Source: Lachnospiraceae bacterium (GTDB lineage Bacteria > Bacillota_A > Clostridia > Lachnospirales > Lachnospiraceae). From it: a stretch of DNA of 8,580 nucleotides. Every line of letters begins with the position of its first letter. The first letter of the stretch is position 1. Under the pieces are notes generated by a model. The model saw nothing but the letters and a program-made list of their open reading frames with translations. It was not told where the DNA came from and did no database searches. The stretch covers positions 1 to 8,580 of the forward strand of contig JAGDBR010000116.1 of the NCBI GenBank assembly GCA_017958935.1, written 5' to 3'. Below, piece by piece: positions 1 through 6,509 of this stretch. Position numbers and translations under genes: made by a program.

Positions 1-376
1 CGGACGGCAGGGGATTCGTCGCGTCGACGCTGGAATGCGAATGCGTCGCATTGACCAGCACGTGCTCGTACGGCAGGCCGAACGCCTTGGAAACCTCGGT
101 CCGCATCTGATCGATCAGCTGATTGAAACAGTTCAGAATGTCGACCGTATACAGTAACAGCGTACCGCCGTTTTCGTCCGTGATCGCGATGCAGGTCGTG
201 TAAAGGTCGTCCAGGATCCGCGTTGAAAGACGCTTCTCGGAAACGCCGTAGCCTGCCATCGGAACCGGGTCCGACGGCGTGATGTCAACGATGCCGTACC
301 CTGCGCGGAACTTTCCCTGATAAGGATCTTCTGCAAGCGGTGCCGGATTGGGTGTACTGCATTTGTTGCCTTCCAT
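1..376 (-). CDS. Gene G: leaderless ceramidase-like protein, N-terminal part (3' end outside window)
   Basis: The first 125 codons of the last visible copy; the gene runs off the left edge. ATG at 376 is chosen because an AAGGAG site lies 8 nt upstream, and the frame leads into the family motifs. Visible are EDPYQGKFRAG (residues 16-26), VDITP (30-34), AGYG (41-44), LYTTCIAITDEN (58-69) and NATHSHSS (109-116), with H112 as the expected first zinc ligand of the Ceramidase_alk fold. There is no signal peptide: the start is polar (MEGNKCSTPN) and reaches the conserved domain in about 20 residues, so a cytoplasmic location is inferred. The closest relative in the window is gene D, also leaderless, which shares FRAG, VDIT, an ILD.LYTTC stretch and RTE[IV]S.A.GL. 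The other zinc ligands and the nucleophile loop lie outside the window. The family call is strong, the activity unknown. Confidence 0.85.
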   Translation of the reverse strand, partial: MEGNKCSTPNPAPLAEDPYQGKFRAGYGIVDITPSDPVPMAGYGVSEKRLSTRILDDLYTTCIAITDENGGTLLLYTVDILNCFNQLIDQMRTEVSKAFGLPYEHVLVNATHSHSSVDATNPLPS

Positions 377-384
377 GGATGTCT

Positions 385-392
385 CTCCTTTA
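385..392 (-). promoter_or_regulatory. Shine-Dalgarno of gene G overlapping the stop codon of gene F
   Basis: On the minus strand the F stop codon TAA (392-390) runs straight into AGGAG, so AAGGAG (390-385) shares a base with the stop codon. The G start follows after 8 nt. This arrangement suggests translational coupling of G to F, because ribosomes terminating on F are placed at the G initiation site. Confidence 0.7.
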
Positions 393-1898
393 GTTGTTTT
401 TATAGAGGTCGTTCAGGATCTCCACGTAACGGGACGCAAGGTCCTCGGCCGCGCCGCGCCCGATCCGGGCGGTGTCCGTCTCATAGCAGCCGTAGTCCCA
501 CGCTTCCGCCGAAGCAAGATACCCGTAATGCTCGTTCGAATAGCCCAGAACGAAGGTGTATTTCGTGGGCGAATTATCACGGACGAAGTTCCCGTTCGTG
601 TCAAAGGTCTCAAACGGCGCCTGCGTGAACGCGAGGTCGCCGATCCTGCCGACCGCGATATAGAATTTCATCGTTGCCGGCAGCGCCGAGCGCGAAATAA
701 GATATCCCGCATGGTACTGACTCTGAATGTAATGCGTCGGATCCGCCTCGCACGCTATATTGCCGTTGTGCGTCTCCTGCCATTTGTTGTAAACGAGACG
801 CGCTTCCGCGACGTGCTCGAGTTCTTCCTTGTTGGACGCGGCCTCAAACTCCTCTTCCACGATCACGATTGGGCCGGTCTGGATCTCTTCCCATCCTTTG
901 TCGATCTGCTCGATCATAATGTCCGCGACTTCACGCGCGTATTCCTTGTAATCCTTCGGCGGCTGGTACTCTTCCGCAAGGGACGTGGTCCCGACGCTCG
1001 TGCCGGAATCGCCCTGCAGGTAGACAAAATGATTGCCGTATTGCTTTTCGATGTACGCGCGCACCATGCCGACCCAGTCTGACGAAATGTTCGTCGGTGC
1101 CGACTGACCGGCAGCGCTCGAGAAGCGGGACGTCATCGTCGAATGGCAGCGCCAGTTCGAAAGCATGACGTCTTTTCCACCTTCCCGCACGAAATTCACA
1201 AGGAACATGATGTGGTTCGCTTCGTATGTGTGCCTGGCCGGCGTGCCCTTGCAATAGCGGCTATGGTTGACGCCGTATGCCTCGCCGTATTCGGTGAAAT
1301 AATGCCGGTTGTAGTTGTAGCCCGTCAAATCGACCGACGTCCAGTACATTTTCGCGGGCAGCCGGTCCGCAAGCGCCGTCCGCGCGGCCTCCGCGCAGGC
1401 GTCCTTATACATATTATTCCAATCCAGCGCCGACCTGAGGTTGCTCTTCGAATCGATGCTGGAATGCGAATGCGACGCATTAAAGAGGATGTGATCCACC
1501 GGCACGCCGGTCGCTGCCGAGACCTGTTCCTTCACCTTTTCCGTGATATCCTTGTTGGAAGCAAGAATATCGACCGTAAACATCAGAAGCGTATCGTCGT
1601 TCTCATCCGTGATCGCGACGCAGGTCGTATAGATGTAATCGAGGAACCCGGTCGACAGACGCAAGTCCGAATCGCCGTAACCGGCCATCGGCACCGCGTC
1701 CTGCGGCGTGATGTTGACGCGGCCGTGTCCGACCCGGAACTGCCCCGAGTAGGGATCGTCCGGGTTGGGCGCCTTGGTCGTCTGATCCGCCTGCCCGGTC
1801 CCGTCCGGCTTGTCCGTCGGATTCGTGCCGGCGCATCCGGCTAAAACGCTAACAGCGAGGATCGCCGCGAAAAAGATTGCCAAAAACCTGTTTTTCAT
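390..1898 (-). CDS. Gene F: ceramidase-like lipoprotein (type 1)
   Basis: A 502-residue exported protein. An in-frame ATG at 1910 exists but has no ribosome site. The ATG at 1898 has GGGAGAG 3 to 9 nt upstream and gives a clean signal peptide, MKNRFLAIFFAAILAVSVLAGC, with lipobox Cys22, so it is preferred. A Thr/Asp/Pro-rich linker follows, then the Ceramidase_alk catalytic domain from about residue 53. Expected zinc ligands are present: H143 in SHSHS, H252 in NWRCH, E430 in PFETFD and Y460 in the GYSN...YGYL motif. At the nucleophile loop it reads GDSGTSVG, with Val302 where ceramidases have Ser, and it also lacks the usual Gly-Asp/Asn-hydrophobic step; it is the most deviant copy there. B is its closest paralogue (NPDDP linker, NNMY..ACAEAAR, YCKGTP.RHTY, W.ETHN.N.AC). 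The C-terminal Ig-like domain of Pseudomonas ceramidase is missing. The substrate is unknown. Confidence 0.9.
   Translation of the reverse strand: MKNRFLAIFFAAILAVSVLAGCAGTNPTDKPDGTGQADQTTKAPNPDDPYSGQFRVGHGRVNITPQDAVPMAGYGDSDLRLSTGFLDYIYTTCVAITDENDDTLLMFTVDILASNKDITEKVKEQVSAATGVPVDHILFNASHSHSSIDSKSNLRSALDWNNMYKDACAEAARTALADRLPAKMYWTSVDLTGYNYNRHYFTEYGEAYGVNHSRYCKGTPARHTYEANHIMFLVNFVREGGKDVMLSNWRCHSTMTSRFSSAAGQSAPTNISSDWVGMVRAYIEKQYGNHFVYLQGDSGTSVGTTSLAEEYQPPKDYKEYAREVADIMIEQIDKGWEEIQTGPIVIVEEEFEAASNKEELEHVAEARLVYNKWQETHNGNIACEADPTHYIQSQYHAGYLISRSALPATMKFYIAVGRIGDLAFTQAPFETFDTNGNFVRDNSPTKYTFVLGYSNEHYGYLASAEAWDYGCYETDTARIGRGAAEDLASRYVEILNDLYKNN
719..746. repeat. 28-bp segment shared exactly by genes F and E (copy 1)
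   Basis: The 28 bases at 719-746 in F are identical to 2242-2269 in E, although the flanking DNA differs. They encode the conserved AD-PTHYIQS stretch. Such short exact tracts inside tandem paralogues are natural substrates for recombination and may reflect past gene conversion. Strong protein constraint on this motif is the alternative explanation. Confidence 0.8.
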
Positions 1899-1901
1899 TT
1901 G

Positions 1902-1908
1902 CTCTCCC
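1902..1908 (-). promoter_or_regulatory. Shine-Dalgarno that fixes the start of gene F
   Basis: GGGAGAG sits between two in-frame ATGs, at 1910 and 1898. Its GGAG core lies 5 nt before the second ATG and overlaps the first, whose own upstream region is AT-rich with no purine tract. Initiation at 1898 is therefore favoured. It removes four residues (MGEQ) and leaves a standard lysine/arginine n-region for the signal peptide. Confidence 0.75.
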
Positions 1909-1915
1909 ATCTGTT

Positions 1916-3430
1916 TTATTTTTTGTAAAGTTCATTCAGGATCGCCACAAAACGAGCTGCGAGGTCCTCTCCCGTGCCGCGCGCAAGCCATGCGGTATCG
2001 GATTCATAGCAGCCGAAATCGTAAGCCTGTGCAGAAGGCAGGTATCCGTGGCTCTCGTTCGAGTAACCCATGACCATCGTGTACTTGCTCGGTGAATTCT
2101 CGCGGACGTAGTCACCGTTCGTATCAAACGTCTCAAACGGCGCCTGCGTGAACGCAAAGTCGCCGATGCGGCCCGCGACGATGTAGAAGCTGCCGGTCTC
2201 CGGGTACGATGCCCGGGCAATGATCGAGTTCGCGTGGTACGGACTCTGAATGTAATGCGTCGGATCCGCTTCCAGGCACTGGTTGTAATCACTGGTCGAT
2301 AACCAAATGCTGCGGACCGCGTTGGCTTCCGCCGTATGCTCGAGCTCGGATTTGTTGGTCTTGGCCGTAAAGGTCTCGCCGACGATCTGGATCGGACCGG
2401 TCTGGATCTCCTCCATGCCTGCGTCGATCGCCTGTTCCATGATCTCCGCGATCTCCCGGCCGTAATCCTTGTAGTTCGCGGGCGCGTGTTTCTCAATCGA
2501 CTCCGGCAGCGACGTCTGCGAGTTGACGTTGCCCGAATCCCCCTGGAAATAGGCAAAATACGTGTCGTAATACTTCTCGATGTTCGCCCGGATCTGACCC
2601 GTCCAGTCGGAAGAAATGTTGGTCTTCTGATTCTCGGTGCGGCTCGAGCCGTCGCCGGTCCTGGTATTGTGCGCGCGCCAGTTGGCGAGCATGATGTCCT
2701 TCGCGCCTTCGCGTTCAAACTTCAGGATGAACATGGTCGGGTTGGCGGGGTGGTCGTGGCGGTTGATCGTACCGACCGCCCATGAGCCGTGGTTGGAGCC
2801 GACCGCTTCATCGAACTGTGTGAAATAATGACGCACAAAGTTGTAGCCGGTCAGATCCGCGGTCGTCCAGAACATTTTCGCCGGCAGCCGGTCCGCGAGC
2901 GCCGCCCGCGCGGCCTCCACACAGTAGTTCTTATAGTCCTCGAGCCAATCCAGAACGACCTTCATGCCGGTCTGCAGCTGGTCGATGCTGGAATGCGTGT
3001 GTGTCGCATTGAGAATGATGTGGTCCGCCGGCACGCCGGTCGCCGCGGAGACGTGCGCCTTCACATCTTCGGTGGCCTTCGTGTTCGCGTTGATGATGTC
3101 GACCGCAAAAACCAGCAGCGTATCGTTGTTTTCATCGGTGATCGCGAAGCAGGTCGCATAAATGTAATCCAGGAAGCCCGTCGACATCCGGCGTTCCGTA
3201 TTGCCGTAACCGGCAAGCGGCATGGAATCTTTCGGCGTGATGTTGACGCGCCCGTGTCCGACGCGGAACTGTCCCGCGTAAGGATCGTCCGCGGACGGCG
3301 CGTTCGTCTCGTTGCCCGCCGCCGTCGTCTTTGCGGGATCGTCCGTCGGGTCACCGCTGCCGCCGCAGCCCGCTAAAAACAATGCCACAAAAAGACTCGC
3401 CGCAAGTAAGAGCCAAAACAGTTTTTTCAT
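1916..3430 (-). CDS. Gene E: ceramidase-like lipoprotein (type 2)
   Basis: A 504-residue lipoprotein. The ATG at 3430 has AAGGAG 9 nt upstream. The signal peptide is MKK plus a hydrophobic core to residue 20 and lipobox LAGC with Cys22; a linker rich in Asp, Thr and Ala (23-50) leads to DDPYAGQFRVGHGRVNITP. Zinc-ligand equivalents of the neutral ceramidases are H144 (THTHS), H254 (NWRAH), E433 (PFETFD) and Y463 (HGYL). The loop that holds the ceramidase nucleophile reads GDSGNVNSQ, with Asn303 in the serine position, as in many bacterial relatives annotated only by domain. The C-terminal third closely matches gene A (YSNESHGYLPSA, GCYESDTAWLARGT). The N-terminal third matches C (DII.ANTK, IDQ.Q.GMKVV). 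It is the only gene preceded by a gap over 25 nt. It probably acts on an amide or ester substrate at the cell surface; which one is not inferable. Confidence 0.9.
   Translation of the reverse strand: MKKLFWLLLAASLFVALFLAGCGGSGDPTDDPAKTTAAGNETNAPSADDPYAGQFRVGHGRVNITPKDSMPLAGYGNTERRMSTGFLDYIYATCFAITDENNDTLLVFAVDIINANTKATEDVKAHVSAATGVPADHIILNATHTHSSIDQLQTGMKVVLDWLEDYKNYCVEAARAALADRLPAKMFWTTADLTGYNFVRHYFTQFDEAVGSNHGSWAVGTINRHDHPANPTMFILKFEREGAKDIMLANWRAHNTRTGDGSSRTENQKTNISSDWTGQIRANIEKYYDTYFAYFQGDSGNVNSQTSLPESIEKHAPANYKDYGREIAEIMEQAIDAGMEEIQTGPIQIVGETFTAKTNKSELEHTAEANAVRSIWLSTSDYNQCLEADPTHYIQSPYHANSIIARASYPETGSFYIVAGRIGDFAFTQAPFETFDTNGDYVRENSPSKYTMVMGYSNESHGYLPSAQAYDFGCYESDTAWLARGTGEDLAARFVAILNELYKK
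2242..2269. repeat. 28-bp segment shared exactly by genes E and F (copy 2)
   Basis: The partner of 719-746. Gene C (around 5297-5320) keeps a shorter, imperfect version of the same tract. Confidence 0.8.
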
Positions 3431-3459
3431 CTCACATCACTCCTTATCGAATTAAGGTC

Positions 3460-3531
3460 TTACGACAATGCCGCAAAACGGGACGCAAGGTACGCAGATC
3501 TTTCACTCAGATCATCCGCCGGAGGCGGTGA
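3460..3531 (-). pseudogene. Relic 3' end of another ceramidase-like copy in the D-E gap
   Basis: Reading on from the D stop codon in the same frame gives 23 further codons to a TAA at 3462-3460, and these end in YLASRFAALS. This echoes the C-terminal DLASRFVxxLN found in A, C, E and F. At DNA level, 3476-3491 (aaacgggacgcaaggt on the plus strand) is identical to 8078-8093 in gene A, and 15 of those bases also occur at 428-442 in gene F. D's own end differs at this DNA stretch, so local slippage within D is unlikely. It is best read as the tail of a deleted or recombined copy. It has no start or ribosome site of its own. Chance similarity over such a short stretch cannot be excluded. Confidence 0.5.
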
Positions 3532-3533
3532 TC
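3510..3533 (-). promoter_or_regulatory. Hairpin at the stop codon of gene D, not a terminator
   Basis: On the minus strand GATCACCGCC, a TCC loop and GGCGGATGATC pair as a 10-bp stem with one bulged A. The stem starts inside the D stop codon. No T-tract follows (the next bases are TGAGTGAAAG), so intrinsic termination is not supported. A role in mRNA processing, in protecting the upstream message, or in partly insulating E from D is possible but inferred. Confidence 0.5.
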
Positions 3534-4950
3534 ATTCTTCGCCCGCTTTCTCATCTACGGAAAGCTGGTTCAGCGTCAGCACGAAACGGCTTGCCAGCAC
3601 CTCGGCGGTGCCCGGCGTGAAGACGGAAACGTCCGCCTCGTAGCAGCCGTACACATATGCCTCTGTCGAAGGCAGGTAGCTGAAACTGTGGTTCGAATAG
3701 CCCATGACCATCGTGTACTTGGTCGGAGAATTCGCGCGTACGTAGTTGCCGATCGAATCAAACAGTTCGAACGGGCCCATCACGAACGCGAAATCACCGA
3801 TCTTGGCCGCGTAATATTCAAAGGACCTTTCCTCGGGCAGCTTTTCACGCCCGGCGAGGAAAGCCGCGTGGTACGCGCTCTGGATGTGGTGCGACGTTTC
3901 CACCTTCATCGCCTCGGCGGTGAGGCCGGTCGCATGCCATACCTCGACGATGTGCTTTGCTTCGTCGAGATATTCGAGTTCCGTTTTGTTGGACTTCGCC
4001 GTGATCGTCTCGCACTGGACCTTGATCGGACCGGGTTTGATCTCCTGCCATTCCCGGTCGATCACCTTGCTCATGACGTCCGCGACTTCGCGGCCGTAGA
4101 GCTCATAGTCCTGCGGGGGATTATACTCGACTTCCGGGGGCAGGTGCGTGCCGGGAATGATGTTGCCGGCGTCGCCCTGGTAATAGGCGAAATAAACGTC
4201 ATATTTCGCTTCGATGTTCTTCCGGACCTGTCCGCACCAGTCGGCGGAAACGTCCGTCTTCACGTTGCCGCCCTTGGACGTCATTGTGTTATGAGCGCGC
4301 CAGTTCGAGATCATGATGTCCTTTGCGCCCTCCCGTTCCAGTTTCAAGAGATGCATGAACGGGCAGGCCGTCGTCGTATGGCGGACGCGTTTGCCGTGCG
4401 CGTAGCGGATATGGTTCACGCTGACGGTCTCGCCGAGATCCGTATAATAATGGCGAACGTAATTGTAGCCCGTCAGATCGATCTCCGTCCACAGCATTTT
4501 TGCGGGACGCCGGTCCGCCAGCGCGATCCTGGCGGCCTCTAAGCTCGCCGCGGCGTAATGATCGTTCCATTTCACCGCCGGCGGGAGCTCGCTTGAGGTA
4601 TCGACACCCGAATGCGTATGCGTCGCATTGAACAGGATATGATCCCTCCGAAGGCCGAGCGCCTCGGAGATCTCGGTACGGATCCGGTCCGTGATCATGT
4701 TCCGCGAATTCAGGGTGTCCACCGTGAACAGAAGGAGAGTCTCATCGTTTTCGTCGGTAAACGCGATGCAGGTCGTGTACAGATTGTCAAGGATCTGCGT
4801 CGAGAACCGCAGGTGCGTATTGCCGTAACCGCCGAGCGGCGTGGGCTCCGTCGGCGTGATGTCGACGCGGCCGAATCCGGCGCGGAACTGTCCCTTGTAA
4901 GGATCTTCCGCATTTACGTTCACTTCATTGGGTTTCCGATTCTCTTCCAT
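3532..4950 (-). CDS. Gene D: leaderless ceramidase-like protein (type 3)
   Basis: A 472-residue copy without signal peptide; it starts MEENRKPNEV and enters the conserved domain at EDPYKGQFRAG (15-25). The ATG at 4950 follows AAGGAAG by 5 nt, 18 nt after the C stop codon. All zinc-ligand equivalents are present: H111 (THTHSG), H220 (NWRAH), E395 (PFELFD) and Y425 (FSYL). The nucleophile loop is GDAGNIIPG, with Ile265 at the serine position. It lacks the two cysteines that the lipoprotein copies share in C.EAAR (here SLEAAR) and in the .C..D stretch before HYIQS. That fits a reducing, cytoplasmic location. The C-terminus carries an extra charged tail (SVDEKAGEE). Gene G is the nearest relative. 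It may act on product taken up after the surface copies have worked, but this is inference; a non-classical cell-wall or secreted location is the alternative. Confidence 0.9.
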   Translation of the reverse strand: MEENRKPNEVNVNAEDPYKGQFRAGFGRVDITPTEPTPLGGYGNTHLRFSTQILDNLYTTCIAFTDENDETLLLFTVDTLNSRNMITDRIRTEISEALGLRRDHILFNATHTHSGVDTSSELPPAVKWNDHYAAASLEAARIALADRRPAKMLWTEIDLTGYNYVRHYYTDLGETVSVNHIRYAHGKRVRHTTTACPFMHLLKLEREGAKDIMISNWRAHNTMTSKGGNVKTDVSADWCGQVRKNIEAKYDVYFAYYQGDAGNIIPGTHLPPEVEYNPPQDYELYGREVADVMSKVIDREWQEIKPGPIKVQCETITAKSNKTELEYLDEAKHIVEVWHATGLTAEAMKVETSHHIQSAYHAAFLAGREKLPEERSFEYYAAKIGDFAFVMGPFELFDSIGNYVRANSPTKYTMVMGYSNHSFSYLPSTEAYVYGCYEADVSVFTPGTAEVLASRFVLTLNQLSVDEKAGEE

Positions 4951-4968
4951 GGTTTCTTCCTTATAATA

Positions 4969-6486
4969 TTATTTTCCGTAAAGTTGGTTTAAAAGCACCA
5001 CGTAGCGCGATGCCAGATCTTCCGCCACGCCGCGCTCGAACGGCGAGACGTCGGTCTCATAACAGCCGTAATCAAAAGCTTCCTGAGCGCAAAGATACCC
5101 GTAATGCTCATTCGAATAGCCCATGACGAACGTGTATTTCGTCGGTGAATTCTCGCGGACGAAGTTACCGTTCGTATCAAACGTCTCGAACGGCGCCTGC
5201 GTGAACGCGAAATCACCGATCCGTCCGACGGCAATCAGGAATTCTCTGTATTCCGGCGCGCTCGGGCGGCCGACGATCGACGCGGCATGATACTGGCTCT
5301 GGATGTAATGCGTCGGATCCTCTTTTACGCATTCGCTCCCGCTGTTATGTTCTCTCCAGTAGTTGTAGACCAGGCGGGCCTCCGCAAGATGATCGAGTTC
5401 GGACTTATTGCTCTTGCCCTTAAACGTTTCCGTCACGATCTGGATCGGGCCGGTCTGGATCTCTTCCCACTCCCCGTCGATCGCGGGGATCATGAGGTTC
5501 ACGAGCTCCTGGCTGTATTCCTTATAATTTGAAGGCGGATGATGCTCCACCGCCTCCGGAAGCGAGGTCGAGGCGACGATGTTGCCGGAATCGCCCATGA
5601 AGTAGGCGTAATAGACGTCGTACTGTTTTTCAATGTACGTACGCACCATGCCGGTCCAGTCTGAGGAGATGTTCGTCTTCTGCGCGTCTCCGCCGCCGGA
5701 GAAGTTCGACGTCAGGACGTTGTGGCAGCGCCAGTTGGCGAACATGATGTCTTTCCCGCCTTCCCGTTCGAATTTCAGCAGGAACATGGTCGGGTTCGCG
5801 GTCGACGTGTGCCTGGCGGGCGTACCGACCGCATATTTCGTATGGTTAACGCTGTAGCCCTCTCCTTTGTCCGTATAATAATGCCGGACAAAGTTGTAAC
5901 CGGTCAGATCCACGCTCGTCCAGCACATCTTCTTCGCGGGCAGTCGGTCCGCAAGCGCGAGCCGCGCGGCCTCCACGCAGTTCTGTTCGTATTCCTGGAT
6001 CCATTCCATAACGACCTTCATGCCGCTCTGCTCCTGGTCGATCATGGAATGCGTATGCGTCGTGTTGAGCAGGATGTGATCCGCCGGAATGCCGGTTGCG
6101 GCTGAAACGACTTCCCGCAAGTCTCCGGTCACTTTCGTGTTGGCCTTGATGATGTCGATCGCGTAGATGAGCATCGTCTCGTCATTCTCGTCCGTAATGG
6201 CGATGCAGGTCGCGTAAACATAGTCCAAAAACCCCGTCGACAACCGGAATTCCGTATTGCCGTAACCGGCAAGCGGAACGGCATCTTTGGGCGTGATGTT
6301 GACGCGGCCATGTCCTACGCGGAACTGTCCCGCATAAGGGTCGTCCGCGGACGGCGCGGTCGTCTCACCGCCCGCTGCCGTCGTCTCATCAGGCTTGTCC
6401 GTCGGGTCGCCGCCGTTGCCGCAGCCCGCTAAGAGCAACACCGCGAGAAGGCTCGCCACAAGTAAAAGCCAGAAATGCTTTTTCAT
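4969..6486 (-). CDS. Gene C: ceramidase-like lipoprotein, apparent mosaic of types 2 and 1
   Basis: A 505-residue lipoprotein. The ATG at 6486 has AGAGGAG 8 nt upstream. Signal peptide to lipobox LAGC, Cys22, then a Gly/Asp/Thr linker with TTAAGGETTAPSADDPY, nearly the same as E's. Zinc-ligand equivalents are H144 (THTHS), H255 (NWRCH), E434 (PFETFD) and Y464 (YGYL). The nucleophile loop reads GDSGNIVAS, with Val304 for serine; uniquely the preceding residue is Met, not Gln. Residues 1 to about 200 resemble E (DII.ANTK, IDQ.Q.GMKVV, CVEAAR, TGYNFVRHY). From about 220 it resembles F and B (GTPARHT, EGGKDIMFANWRCH, EARLVYNYW, NEHYGYL, GCYETD). One extra residue interrupts the otherwise uniform LPAK-M-W motif (LPAKKMCW, 183-189). 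It probably arose by recombination between neighbours. Substrate unknown. Confidence 0.9.
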   Translation of the reverse strand: MKKHFWLLLVASLLAVLLLAGCGNGGDPTDKPDETTAAGGETTAPSADDPYAGQFRVGHGRVNITPKDAVPLAGYGNTEFRLSTGFLDYVYATCIAITDENDETMLIYAIDIIKANTKVTGDLREVVSAATGIPADHILLNTTHTHSMIDQEQSGMKVVMEWIQEYEQNCVEAARLALADRLPAKKMCWTSVDLTGYNFVRHYYTDKGEGYSVNHTKYAVGTPARHTSTANPTMFLLKFEREGGKDIMFANWRCHNVLTSNFSGGGDAQKTNISSDWTGMVRTYIEKQYDVYYAYFMGDSGNIVASTSLPEAVEHHPPSNYKEYSQELVNLMIPAIDGEWEEIQTGPIQIVTETFKGKSNKSELDHLAEARLVYNYWREHNSGSECVKEDPTHYIQSQYHAASIVGRPSAPEYREFLIAVGRIGDFAFTQAPFETFDTNGNFVRENSPTKYTFVMGYSNEHYGYLCAQEAFDYGCYETDVSPFERGVAEDLASRYVVLLNQLYGK

Positions 6487-6509
6487 TTACTTAACTCCTC
6501 TTCTGCCAA

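Noticed and set aside
348..1082. A 244-codon plus-strand open frame opposite gene F
   Set aside because: Same type of antisense shadow; its sequence repeats the pattern seen opposite the other paralogues and has no recognisable domain.
3431..3531. A promoter for gene E in the D-E gap
   Set aside because: I found no -35/-10 pair with good match and spacing on the minus strand; only weak TTG-starting hexamers occur.
3510..3533. The D-E hairpin as a Rho-independent terminator
   Set aside because: No T-tract follows the stem on the minus strand, or on the plus strand.
4962..4967. A perfect TATAAT on the plus strand, inside a short AT-rich palindrome at the C-D junction, as an antisense promoter
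   Set aside because: No acceptable -35 element lies 16 to 18 nt upstream. The bases are explained by the C stop codon and the AT-rich lead into the D ribosome site.
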